Source: Kiritimatiellia bacterium (lineage in GTDB: Bacteria; Verrucomicrobiota; Kiritimatiellia; RFP12; UBA1067). From it: a stretch of DNA of 31,476 nucleotides. A model generated the notes under the pieces. That model worked only from the letters and a program-made list of their open reading frames with translations, made no database searches and had not been told where the DNA came from. The position numbers were made by a program, and so were the translations under genes. The DNA is taken from positions 1 to 31,476 of the forward strand of contig JAEDKA010000045.1 in the NCBI GenBank assembly GCA_016296065.1, given 5' to 3'. Below are positions 1 through 6,954 of this stretch, piece by piece (positions within the stretch are counted from its first letter, which is position 1; every line of letters starts with the position of its first letter).

Positions 1-81
1 AGCCCGCGCGCCGACAAAAAGTCAGCGCGAAAATTCAATCATTTGGAATCCTTGGATAATGTCCGTAGTGATGTTATAACC

Positions 82-115
82 GGTCATTATCTCGTCCACA
101 AAGCGCATAATGACC
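82..115. repeat. Inverted repeat downstream of the ATPase gene
   Basis: Arms GGTCATTAT (82-90) and ATAATGACC (107-115) pair perfectly around a 16-nt loop. It lies just past the 3' end of the minus-strand ATPase gene, so it could stabilise the mRNA end or help termination. There is no T-run in either direction, so I do not call it an intrinsic terminator. I see no gene in bases 1-176. Confidence 0.4.
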
Positions 116-176
116 ACTCATAAGAGATAACGGCCAGAACACTCTGAGTCTTTGAAGAACTCTTCTGATGACTTAG

Positions 177-1289
177 TCACATGCTCCCAAGTATCCACTG
201 CCTGAAGAACGAATCGCCAAACCGATGCTCGCCATCCATTTCGTATATAAGGCCATGATCTTCCAGACGCTTGATGGCCTTGCTGACAGCTCCAGCGTTT
301 GCCATGCCGACTCGCCTCAGGAATTCCCCGCCAAAGACTTTCGCCTTGGGGGTAGCAGCAATTTCCTGTAGAACCCTAAGCTGCAGCGGCGTCAAAATCG
401 AGACCGACTTCTCGAACCCTTTCCTCTCGCGCATAAATACAACCTGGAGCGCAGCGGGGATATCGGCCTCCGTCACCTCCTGCCCGGCATTCGTCACATC
501 CCACAGCGCGGCGCAAAGCTCCTGAACGTCGCCTGACACGCCGCAGACTGTCTGTATGATTTTCCCGGCCATTCCAATCGACACCCGCCGCCGCCCCTTC
601 TCAAAGCGCGAAACGACAAAACTGGAGAAGTCACCGACGTCGATTTCGCCGACATCATACGCAGCCGCACTTTTGAAGAACGGGCTTTTCGCGTCGTTGA
701 ATATCCGCCACATCTCATGCCGGACACTTCCAAGAAACATATACGGCACATTCTCCTGGAACTGGATTCTGCCGCGCATTTCGGCAAGTACCCGCTCAGC
801 GTCCTTCAGCCGTTCAATGTCCTGGAACTCGTCGAACACCACACATGTCTTGCCGTCGGCAGCGACCTTCTCCAGCATGTCCATGACGACACCGAGGGAC
901 TCGGGCTCGTCCGCGGCCAGCGAATCAACGGATATCTTCGGGCTTCCGTCCTGCGAATCAAAGGACAGCGTCGGTCTGAGCCTCGACGCGAAGGTCATGA
1001 CGCGTTTCAGAAACGGCATCGACGAATTCGCGCGGCCGACACCCTCGGTTATGCGGCGGCAAAGATCCGCCTGCGAGCCGATGCAGTACAGGTCGACATA
1101 GACCAGCCGTTCGCCGCGCACTCCTTCGACGGCCTTGCGGACAAGCGAAGTCTTCCCCATGCGCCTCTCGCCCTGCACAAATACGTTCTGCCCGGCCTTT
1201 ATGAACCCGCGAAGTTCTCGCTCCGCCTTCCGGCGCTCGCAGAAGTGGTCGCCGCTCACCACACAGCCATACTTGAATGGGTTTTCCAT
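177..1289 (-). CDS. AAA ATPase with C-terminal winged helix
   Basis: This 370-residue cytoplasmic protein is a P-loop ATPase of the archaeal-ATPase/STAND-like type. Walker A is GERRMGKTS at about residues 40-48 and Walker B is VVFDEFQDI at about 150-158. A likely sensor segment (FLGSVRHEM) follows near 184-192. Residues from about 300 to the end look like a winged helix (LTPLQLRVLQEIA, then AVSKAIKRLEDHGLI), as in many proteins annotated simply as ATP-binding protein. The start is backed by an AAAGGAC ribosome site 4 nt upstream and an extended -10 box at 1328-1333. Family members are often accessory or regulatory NTPases; the target is unknown. No partner gene is adjacent apart from decayed toxin-antitoxin pieces upstream. 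The fold is secure, the function is not. Confidence 0.85.
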   Translation of the reverse strand: MENPFKYGCVVSGDHFCERRKAERELRGFIKAGQNVFVQGERRMGKTSLVRKAVEGVRGERLVYVDLYCIGSQADLCRRITEGVGRANSSMPFLKRVMTFASRLRPTLSFDSQDGSPKISVDSLAADEPESLGVVMDMLEKVAADGKTCVVFDEFQDIERLKDAERVLAEMRGRIQFQENVPYMFLGSVRHEMWRIFNDAKSPFFKSAAAYDVGEIDVGDFSSFVVSRFEKGRRRVSIGMAGKIIQTVCGVSGDVQELCAALWDVTNAGQEVTEADIPAALQVVFMRERKGFEKSVSILTPLQLRVLQEIAATPKAKVFGGEFLRRVGMANAGAVSKAIKRLEDHGLIYEMDGEHRFGDSFFRQWILGSM

Positions 1290-1327
1290 AACTGTCCTTT
1301 CCGTCTTTCTTCCATGAAGACGGAAAT

Positions 1328-1361
1328 ATTATACCAAAAATATATTACCTTTTGGTATAAT
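1328..1361. promoter_or_regulatory. Back-to-back extended -10 promoters in a perfect inverted repeat
   Basis: ATTATACCAAAA at 1328-1339 and TTTTGGTATAAT at 1350-1361 form a perfect 12-bp inverted repeat. Each arm is an extended -10 element (TGGTATAAT). The minus-strand box (1328-1333) is placed to drive the ATPase gene starting at 1289. The plus-strand box (1356-1361) points into the toxin remnant. The same motif recurs before many genes in the window. Confidence 0.65.
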
Positions 1362-1444
1362 TCATCGTCAAACTCTACCGCATCGTGTACGAAACCGTCG
1401 AAGACTAAGTCCACATCCTCTCCATCCGCCACTCGCGCATGCTC
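1361..1444 (+). pseudogene. C-terminal remnant of a ParE/RelE-type toxin
   Basis: Reading this frame gives VKLYRIVYETVED, a stop (TAA at 1406-1408), then VHILSIRHSRML. The pattern YRIVYE, then VHIL, then IRHSR is typical of the last two strands of ParE/RelE toxins. Only about 28 codons remain, with an in-frame stop in the middle and no start or N-terminal half, so it cannot make an active toxin. It begins right after a plus-strand -10 box. The call rests on motif recognition only. Confidence 0.5.
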
Positions 1445-1473
1445 GTGACGATGGACGACGCGGTTGGGCGACA

Positions 1474-1668
1474 TCACTCCGCGTCTTTGAATAACTCCTC
1501 TGCGGGTATCGTCTCCGCGTCTTCACCGGAAACCAACTTCTCGTCCGCCGCCCAGTCGCGCGCCGCATCGAACTCGCCGCCCCAAGGAGGTGGAGCTTCC
1601 AGCTCCGCCGCCTCACACATCAAAAGGCCGCGGCACCCAGCTATCCCATGCACGCGAGCATTATCCAA
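1474..1668 (-). CDS. Small acidic protein, possible antitoxin remnant
   Basis: This is a 64-residue acidic open frame. Its last 30 residues (from FDAARDWAADEKLV to TIPAEELFKDAE) resemble the C-terminal part of PF09720 addiction-module antitoxins, which often end with a W..E stretch and then TIPAEEVF. The N-terminal half does not resemble that family. The neighbouring toxin remnant at 1361-1444 reads on the opposite strand, so the original antitoxin-toxin order is lost and the pair looks rearranged. It could be a decayed antitoxin or a chance frame. I see no convincing ribosome site. Bases 1290-1672 hold nothing else that I can support. Confidence 0.3.
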   Translation of the reverse strand: MDNARVHGIAGCRGLLMCEAAELEAPPPWGGEFDAARDWAADEKLVSGEDAETIPAEELFKDAE

Positions 1669-1672
1669 TCGC

Positions 1673-2761
1673 CTATATCAAGCCAACCGCCTGTAGCGAG
1701 GTGCGCATGACACTTCTCATCTGGCGAGTCGCTTCGTCTACATGCCCACCATCTTGACGTAAAATGTCTGCAATGCACCAGCCGAACACACCAATCTCAT
1801 AAGGAGACTTCCCCGGCACAGTAGAATTCAACGCATTAAACATCATATGACTGAGCGAATACCAGTCATCCTCGACAGAAGTAATTTCGTGCGTTGGGAT
1901 ATACCCATTTGCACTAAGAAGACCGACCGCTGCGCGCAACTTCCCGCAGTCAATTACTTGCACCAGATCGCGCCCTGGAAGGAGGGAAACAACCACACGA
2001 TTGAAGAGCACCCGATGCTGTTCATTATCTCCACAACGGCGAACCTCTTCATCAAATTGACGACGACAGGAGTTCACGACCTCGCTTACACCTGCTCCTG
2101 CAGCATTTGACAATACTTCACAGATGCCCACTGCGATTCGTCTTTCGAAACTCGCCCACACTCCTTGGGATATCCCTCCTTGCATCAAGTTTGAAACAGG
2201 ATTTATGCGGGAATAGAATAACTCCGTAAGAAGCTCTTCGTCTGCCCAATTAGCGCCCATGCGATACCGGCTCACAGCATCACGATATGACCTGTGATAA
2301 CTTACGAAGTATTCCGTTTGTGACACATCGGCAAATACTTTCCTCAGGCGATTAGCATCACGCAGTTCGTTTTCAGACCTACATGCCTTTATAATAGACG
2401 CCTCGTCTACTACTGCTGCAAAAGCATTATCTGCAATTGTCATCCGTGCAAGACCTCCCGATCTAAACGAAATCGACGCCAGCTCCGAACAATCGCGAAA
2501 CGCGCCTCCAGCAATGTTCACAACACTCCCAGGGAATTCTATACTCTTCAGAGCCGTACACCCCCTGAATGCACATGCGCCAATATTCTCAAGGCCATCG
2601 TTGAGAGCAATGGACCTAAGATTCCGTAAGTTCTGAAAAACAAACGACTCAACTTCCCTTACTGTCGAGGAGAAAATAATTTCATCGACCCGAGAGCGAT
2701 CAATTCCGTTGAGAACTGCATCGCTAACACAGACTACACCTTCTGGTATTTCCAGTCTCAT
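1673..2761 (-). CDS. Leucine-rich-repeat (BspA/LRR_5-like) protein
   Basis: This is a 362-residue protein without signal peptide or membrane segment. Residues from about 30 to 110 carry BspA-type repeats (LRSIALNDGLENIGACAFRGC, then LKSIEFPGSVVNIAGGAFRDC), the LRR_5 pattern usually used for protein binding. The remaining 250 residues are helical-looking and unfamiliar to me, with an acidic, aromatic C-terminal part. Most BspA-like proteins are surface-exposed; without an export signal this one should be cytoplasmic. It stands alone, with 271 bp of A+T-rich non-coding DNA upstream. Base composition is visibly lower in G+C than in the housekeeping genes to the right, which suggests acquired DNA. 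The repeat assignment is good, the role unknown. Confidence 0.7.
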   Translation of the reverse strand: MRLEIPEGVVCVSDAVLNGIDRSRVDEIIFSSTVREVESFVFQNLRNLRSIALNDGLENIGACAFRGCTALKSIEFPGSVVNIAGGAFRDCSELASISFRSGGLARMTIADNAFAAVVDEASIIKACRSENELRDANRLRKVFADVSQTEYFVSYHRSYRDAVSRYRMGANWADEELLTELFYSRINPVSNLMQGGISQGVWASFERRIAVGICEVLSNAAGAGVSEVVNSCRRQFDEEVRRCGDNEQHRVLFNRVVVSLLPGRDLVQVIDCGKLRAAVGLLSANGYIPTHEITSVEDDWYSLSHMMFNALNSTVPGKSPYEIGVFGWCIADILRQDGGHVDEATRQMRSVMRTSLQAVGLI

Positions 2762-2955
2762 CTAGCTTGCCTTTCTATATTCACCAACCTATCCCAAATT
2801 CTACATGCGTTTTTAGGGTTACTCAACATCAAAATTACTTTGTTCCGCGTGAGATCATCATTATGGGCCATCTCCTCAGTTCAGTTTTCCAAACCAGCAT
2901 TCAACATTCATTCTATATGCTCAGTTAAATATGAGCTAACCCAAATTGTACGCAC

Positions 2956-2998
2956 CGCAGAAACTCGCGTAAGTATTATCTATGCGCAAGTTTCTGCG
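2956..2998. repeat. Intergenic hairpin
   Basis: CGCAGAAACT (2956-2965) pairs with AGTTTCTGCG (2989-2998), and GCG/CGC inside extends the stem. It is the only structure I see in the otherwise featureless gap 2762-3032 between two minus-strand genes. It lies about 35 nt past the stop of the membrane-protein gene, but no T-run follows on either strand. Confidence 0.45.
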
Positions 2999-3032
2999 CT
3001 TAATCAGGCTGTCAAACTATAACGAGATGTCA

Positions 3033-3515
3033 TTACATCTCATCATATGCAATCTTTGCATTTTGCAGTTTTGTTATAAACTCCTGCACTATCTGCGTCT
3101 TAGAAGCAACCACAGGTATCATCGTCTTTGACCCCATGATATTGAGAGCAAAGCAATATGTGTCAGGATTCCCAAGCCATCCAAATAACGCCACAAGTGC
3201 ACCGACTAACGCGCCCCAGTACCAACTTTCCCATCCCATGTTTTGCCAACAATATACACTTCCGATCAGAATGATTACACCAAACAAAGCGGCGCCAATT
3301 CGCTTTGCAAGATTATTTTCATGCTCAAGTGTATAACCGGCAATACCACTGAGAAGAACGTCCACCTGATCTTTTATTTTCTTCGGCGATTTTCCCGGCT
3401 CCTTTATGAGGCGCAGAATCTGACCGCGTAAGTGCTTATTTGTCAAGGTCAGAAGACAGCACTTGCCCATATCCAGCACTTCAATCGTTTTTTCTGCAAC
3501 TTTCTGGTCACTCAT
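3033..3515 (-). CDS. Two-helix membrane protein of unknown function
   Basis: This is a 160-residue protein with a charged cytosolic N-terminus and two closely spaced hydrophobic segments at about residues 72-90 (IGAALFGVIILIGSVYCW) and 97-113 (WGALVGALVALFGWLG). A soluble tail containing SKTMIPVVASKTQIVQEFITKLQNA follows. The tail recalls small lipid- or membrane-associated domains, but I cannot name the family. The start is well supported: AAAGGAGAT precedes the ATG by a few bases. An inverted repeat (3544-3569) sits upstream. It is flanked by other uncharacterised low-G+C genes. Confidence 0.7.
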   Translation of the reverse strand: MSDQKVAEKTIEVLDMGKCCLLTLTNKHLRGQILRLIKEPGKSPKKIKDQVDVLLSGIAGYTLEHENNLAKRIGAALFGVIILIGSVYCWQNMGWESWYWGALVGALVALFGWLGNPDTYCFALNIMGSKTMIPVVASKTQIVQEFITKLQNAKIAYDEM

Positions 3516-3543
3516 GTTATCTCCTTTTGTTTGTGTTTTTGTC

Positions 3544-3569
3544 TTATGAACGACACTCGCCGTTCATAA
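3544..3569. repeat. Inverted repeat upstream of the membrane-protein gene
   Basis: TTATGAACG (3544-3552) and CGTTCATAA (3561-3569) form a perfect 9-bp stem with an 8-nt loop. It lies about 30 nt upstream of the start at 3515 on the minus strand, where an operator or leader hairpin could sit. No further evidence separates these options. Confidence 0.4.
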
Positions 3570-3700
3570 ATGGTTTAACCTCCACCAATCCTCCACTGAA
3601 AGAACTAACAACTACCAGCATCCCCTCTCCCAAGTCTAGGGAAGGATTGCATAGCGGCCATAACTCATCCCCATTCCATCGAAACATTCTCTTCTATCAC

Positions 3701-5683
3701 TCAGTCCTTCACGACCTCGATTCGCAAGCTCCCCTCCTTTGCCCCTATGTAATTAGACCACCCACCGCCATATATATATTGCCGAATCCCTTCTGCAACG
3801 CCAAATTCGCGAGCAACTTGAGCATTTCCACTCCCAACAGCATTCCATCCATCTTTCTCGTTTGGATCATACACATCAACTTTACCAAAATACGTTACAA
3901 CATACTCCTTCATGTTATTCTTATATCGGTATGCCTCTTGGCTTACTTTAATAAAAACAGAGCCTGACGAATACTCTTTCTCTGGCGTGTACGCTCGAAA
4001 ATCGCATTTGTACTGCTGTCCAAACATAATTGCCCATTCTCTGTACGTCTGGACATCATACTTAAACCATTTCTTCAATATCTTCTTGTTAAAGTTCAAC
4101 CGGAAAACTTTTCCATTTTTATCAGCTTGGCAGAAATACATGTCCGTTGCCTCCCCCTCTTTTGCCATGTCTGATTTTACAGGATCAATCTCGATACTGG
4201 TGCCGCCTGTTTTTCTGTCTGAAACCAGGGATATCTTAGATTCCGGGAAATAATGCCGCAGCAACACATGCGCATCGTTTATCGGCATTCCGAGATAAAA
4301 GCCCTTAAGCACAAATGTTGAACCCTCCTTACCTTTGGCATCCGAAAGAATCTTTGCAACACGTTCCTCGTCAAACTTCTTGATGTCGACTGTAGCAATT
4401 TTCGCCAGAGCCGCCTGTGTTTTAGGATTACTAATCTTGTTTGTCATCAGCAACTTATTTGCCATATCCGATGTGGCACATGACAGAACAAAGCTACAGC
4501 AGTCTTCCTTACTAGCCAACACAGACTTAAGCCAATCTTCCCCAGCAACTGAGATGAGCTTCTTGACCAGCCCTGTTGCTTTGTTTTCGTGCACATCACT
4601 CCACGAGGCTCCATTGTCTGGGGTGTAGTTTCTGCAAGCCGTCAACTTCGCCAATATCTCATTGGAAATAGTCTTTGCAACACTTGTGTTTTTGGTTGTC
4701 AGCGCGCATACTACTGCATAATGAAGGAGATTATACGATGGCGGGTCTCCCCACCAATATTTCGGTCTATATCCTCCACCCCATCTGTCTAAATAGAACC
4801 TCGCCAAATCTCGCTTCTTCTCATCTGGCAAGATCGATATCATTTTAGCAATCAGCTTAGGATTACTATAACTCTTCAAACCATCTTGGTTACAAACATT
4901 GAGCGTCTCATAACAACCATCCAAATTCTTTAACTGACCTACTTTGTCAATCAATGCTGTCTCAACTCTCGACCTCTGTTGATGATTGAAATACTTTAAA
5001 TTAGCACCGCCGGAAACAAGTTCACGCAATTTATCAGCAGAACGAACCTTTTTAAGAAACGCATCAAGAAATGCATCCACTACTTCTTGTTTATTCTCTG
5101 CTTCATACCCCTTCCCAAGAACCTTCCATATATGATCTGCCACTTCGTCTTCATCTAACACCGAAAGAACTTTCTTTAAGAATTCTACATTCATTGGAGT
5201 AGTGCCTTCCCGTGCGTCATGGTCATGTGACGACACCGAAGGATTAAATCCTGCAATCATTGTATGAACAATTCTTCGCTTCTGTTTTGACGTAGCGGTG
5301 GGCAACAACCCTTCGATTCTTTTTACAACTCTTGAATAAATCACTCCGTCTTTATCATCTTTATAATCTTTATGCGTTCCAATGGGATAATATTCCTTAT
5401 TTAAGAAGAAGGTTAAGTTTGCACAATCGACAAACTTCATCCGTTCTTCCACTTTTCCAATCGTTTTCCATCCCCAAAAGGCATCCCACCGCTCACCTTT
5501 GCTTATCGCCCTGTCTAGTTTGCCCTCAACCTCCTCATCCTCATCACACGCATAGAAACTATCAATGTACCCTGGAGAATTAATAGTCTGGCTTATTTCC
5601 GCTATAATCGCTTCGTTAGACACACATCCAGAAAAAGCGATAGCGAACATGATACAACACATGACTACCTGACGTTTTTTCAT
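3701..5683 (-). CDS. Large lipoprotein of unknown function
   Basis: I chose the ATG at 5683 rather than the one 12 codons upstream (5719). It follows an AGGAAG ribosome site and begins a clear lipoprotein signal: MKKRQ, a hydrophobic core, then lipobox AFSGC at about residues 16-20. The mature protein (about 640 residues) should be anchored to a membrane facing the periplasm or outside. The middle is helical and repeat-like without a recognisable family. From about residue 460 a segment beginning LKGFYLGMPINDAHVLLRHY looks like a compact domain of a kind I associate with Lentisphaerae/Kiritimatiellae proteins of unknown function; that recollection is unverified. Codon use is A+T-rich. It is 45 nt downstream of the HEPN-like gene. 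Confidence 0.75.
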   Translation of the reverse strand: MKKRQVVMCCIMFAIAFSGCVSNEAIIAEISQTINSPGYIDSFYACDEDEEVEGKLDRAISKGERWDAFWGWKTIGKVEERMKFVDCANLTFFLNKEYYPIGTHKDYKDDKDGVIYSRVVKRIEGLLPTATSKQKRRIVHTMIAGFNPSVSSHDHDAREGTTPMNVEFLKKVLSVLDEDEVADHIWKVLGKGYEAENKQEVVDAFLDAFLKKVRSADKLRELVSGGANLKYFNHQQRSRVETALIDKVGQLKNLDGCYETLNVCNQDGLKSYSNPKLIAKMISILPDEKKRDLARFYLDRWGGGYRPKYWWGDPPSYNLLHYAVVCALTTKNTSVAKTISNEILAKLTACRNYTPDNGASWSDVHENKATGLVKKLISVAGEDWLKSVLASKEDCCSFVLSCATSDMANKLLMTNKISNPKTQAALAKIATVDIKKFDEERVAKILSDAKGKEGSTFVLKGFYLGMPINDAHVLLRHYFPESKISLVSDRKTGGTSIEIDPVKSDMAKEGEATDMYFCQADKNGKVFRLNFNKKILKKWFKYDVQTYREWAIMFGQQYKCDFRAYTPEKEYSSGSVFIKVSQEAYRYKNNMKEYVVTYFGKVDVYDPNEKDGWNAVGSGNAQVAREFGVAEGIRQYIYGGGWSNYIGAKEGSLRIEVVKD

Positions 5684-5728
5684 CTGCCAACTTCCTTTCT
5701 GTTTATAGTTGTTATACATCGAGTTTAG

Positions 5729-6223
5729 TCAACGCCGTTTGACCATCGTAGATTTCCTTGCGGCAGAAATCTGCCTTTTCGTCCACGCATCGACTTTACG
5801 CACAAGCGTAAGGCCTTCTTTTGCAGTCCTCATCGCATACGCCATGAAATCACCCGCATCAATTTCTGGTGGATGTCCTTGCGCAGACTTGGCAATGCCG
5901 TGAAGCAATGCGTTACGATTTTTCCACCATGCGTCCAGTTTCGGGAATTGCATTTCCATGTAGTCATCAAACAACGCAGCATTACGCGATGCATTTGACT
6001 TTTTAGGATGCCATTCACAAAGCGCACATCCCAATGAGCTCTTTGCTCGCCTATTTGGCCGACCGACATTCAAAGTTGAAGATAGTCGATCCGTCAGGAC
6101 GCTCTCCTCTATGGCTATAGCCTGAAGAGGGCATTCCTTCTCCAACGCATCCTTAATCATGCCAAAAGCAAGCCGATAAGCATTGAACTTAGGCGTATTC
6201 TTTTTCATGGCAAGTGATTTCAT
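5729..6223 (-). CDS. Candidate HEPN-domain protein
   Basis: This is a 164-residue cytoplasmic helical protein. Near residues 100-110 it has WWKNRNALLHGIAKS, in which R-N-A-L-L-H fits the Rx4H signature of HEPN ribonuclease domains. The N-terminal helix (AYRLAFGMIKDALEKECPLQAIAIEESVLTDRLSS) resembles the first helix of HEPN proteins. HEPN proteins commonly cleave RNA in toxin-antitoxin, abortive-infection or CRISPR settings. No nucleotidyltransferase (MNT) partner is next to it; neighbours are a small membrane protein upstream and a lipoprotein gene downstream. A second Met at residue 6 is a possible start. The family assignment is inference from one motif and helix pattern. Confidence 0.6.
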   Translation of the reverse strand: MKSLAMKKNTPKFNAYRLAFGMIKDALEKECPLQAIAIEESVLTDRLSSTLNVGRPNRRAKSSLGCALCEWHPKKSNASRNAALFDDYMEMQFPKLDAWWKNRNALLHGIAKSAQGHPPEIDAGDFMAYAMRTAKEGLTLVRKVDAWTKRQISAARKSTMVKRR

Positions 6224-6314
6224 CTGTACCCCATTCCTTTGATCTTGTATGCCCCGACAAAGGCAAGTGGCTCAATTCTTTCCAAGCGCATGAAATACGA
6301 GTACAAACCAACAC

Positions 6315-6581
6315 TCATTCGTCGGTGTCGACGCCAAGTTCATCAAGCGCACCTCTCATCTCTTCACGCTTCTTGGGAAGATCGGTGAACAGCTCGTAGT
6401 ACAGCTGATAGCCAAGCTTACCGACTGGTTCCATGCATTTACACTTCATGGCGTAACCCAGAAGATTCTGCCCTCCTATGCTGTCTTTGACGGCAATCAC
6501 GAAGCCATACCCGAACAGCCACACCAGCGCGACCAGAATGCTTCCAATCAAAACCTTGTCTCCTGTCCTCAGTTTCATCAT
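6315..6581 (-). CDS. Small single-pass membrane protein
   Basis: This 88-residue protein has one hydrophobic segment at about residues 11-30 (LIGSILVALVWLFGYGFVIAV) and a soluble, slightly acidic tail with two close cysteines (KCKCMEP). Two consecutive ATG codons are possible starts; a strong GGAGGAG site precedes both. I recognise no family. The gene follows a long folded region (6646-6758) on the same transcript direction, so that fold may be its leader. Confidence 0.6.
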   Translation of the reverse strand: MMKLRTGDKVLIGSILVALVWLFGYGFVIAVKDSIGGQNLLGYAMKCKCMEPVGKLGYQLYYELFTDLPKKREEMRGALDELGVDTDE

Positions 6582-6645
6582 CTACTCCTCCTTTGCCCCC
6601 ATTGTTTTCACGGCAAAGAAAGAGGGCGCAATCCCTGCCGCGGTT

Positions 6646-6758
6646 CCGGTGAGGCTGTAGGATGCCCGGTAAGAACCACGGAAGAGAATGCGCCCAGGAT
6701 GGGTGCATTCCCCGCCTCGTGATGGCTCTTACCGTTTGAACTTCCTACATTCCACCGG
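6646..6758. ncRNA. Candidate structured RNA (rod-like multi-helix fold)
   Basis: Successive arms pair in nested order: CCGGTG 6646-6651 with CACCGG 6753-6758; TGTAGGA 6656-6662 with TCCTACA 6743-6749; GGTAAGA 6668-6674 with TCTTACC 6727-6733; CACG near 6677 with CGTG near 6718; and an apical hairpin GAATGCGCCC 6686-6695 with GGGTGCATTC 6701-6710. This is a 113-nt rod with internal loops in a gap without a gene. On the minus strand it would be the leader of the 88-residue gene, and TTTGGTAAAAT (6808-6818) is a possible weak extended -10. I do not recognise a known family; the strand is undecided. Confidence 0.5.
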
Positions 6759-6870
6759 TTGCCAAAAACGATGCGCAGAACGCAAAGTCTTGAATTTGTC
6801 TATTGGTATTTTACCAAATGTCCGCACGTTTGTGGGGAACATTCGCAAAATATTTTCGACCGCGCTCCAA

Positions 6871-6954
6871 GACCCCGCCTCCTCTTCCGTGGCAAAGGGC
6901 TGACCTCGCCTCTACAACATACTGCCGCCGCGCGGCGAAATCTCACGCGGGAAT
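6871..6954 (+). repeat. Dispersed repeat family A, copy 1 (diverged)
   Basis: It shares with copies 2 and 3 the blocks CTTCCGTGG, AAAGGGC.GACCT, TACTGCCGCCGCG.GGCG and AAATCTCACGCGGGA. Here the internal AGGGCAGA/TCTGCCCT hairpin is degraded (AGGGCTGA...TCTACAAC). It abuts the stop codon of the kinase gene (6955). Confidence 0.75.

Noticed and set aside
2956..2998. Hairpin as an intrinsic terminator
   Set aside because: No T-run follows the stem on either strand.
6439..6708. Minus-strand 89-codon frame across the structured region
   Set aside because: It has arginine- and proline-rich shadow text, overlaps the small membrane protein gene in another frame and has no ribosome site.
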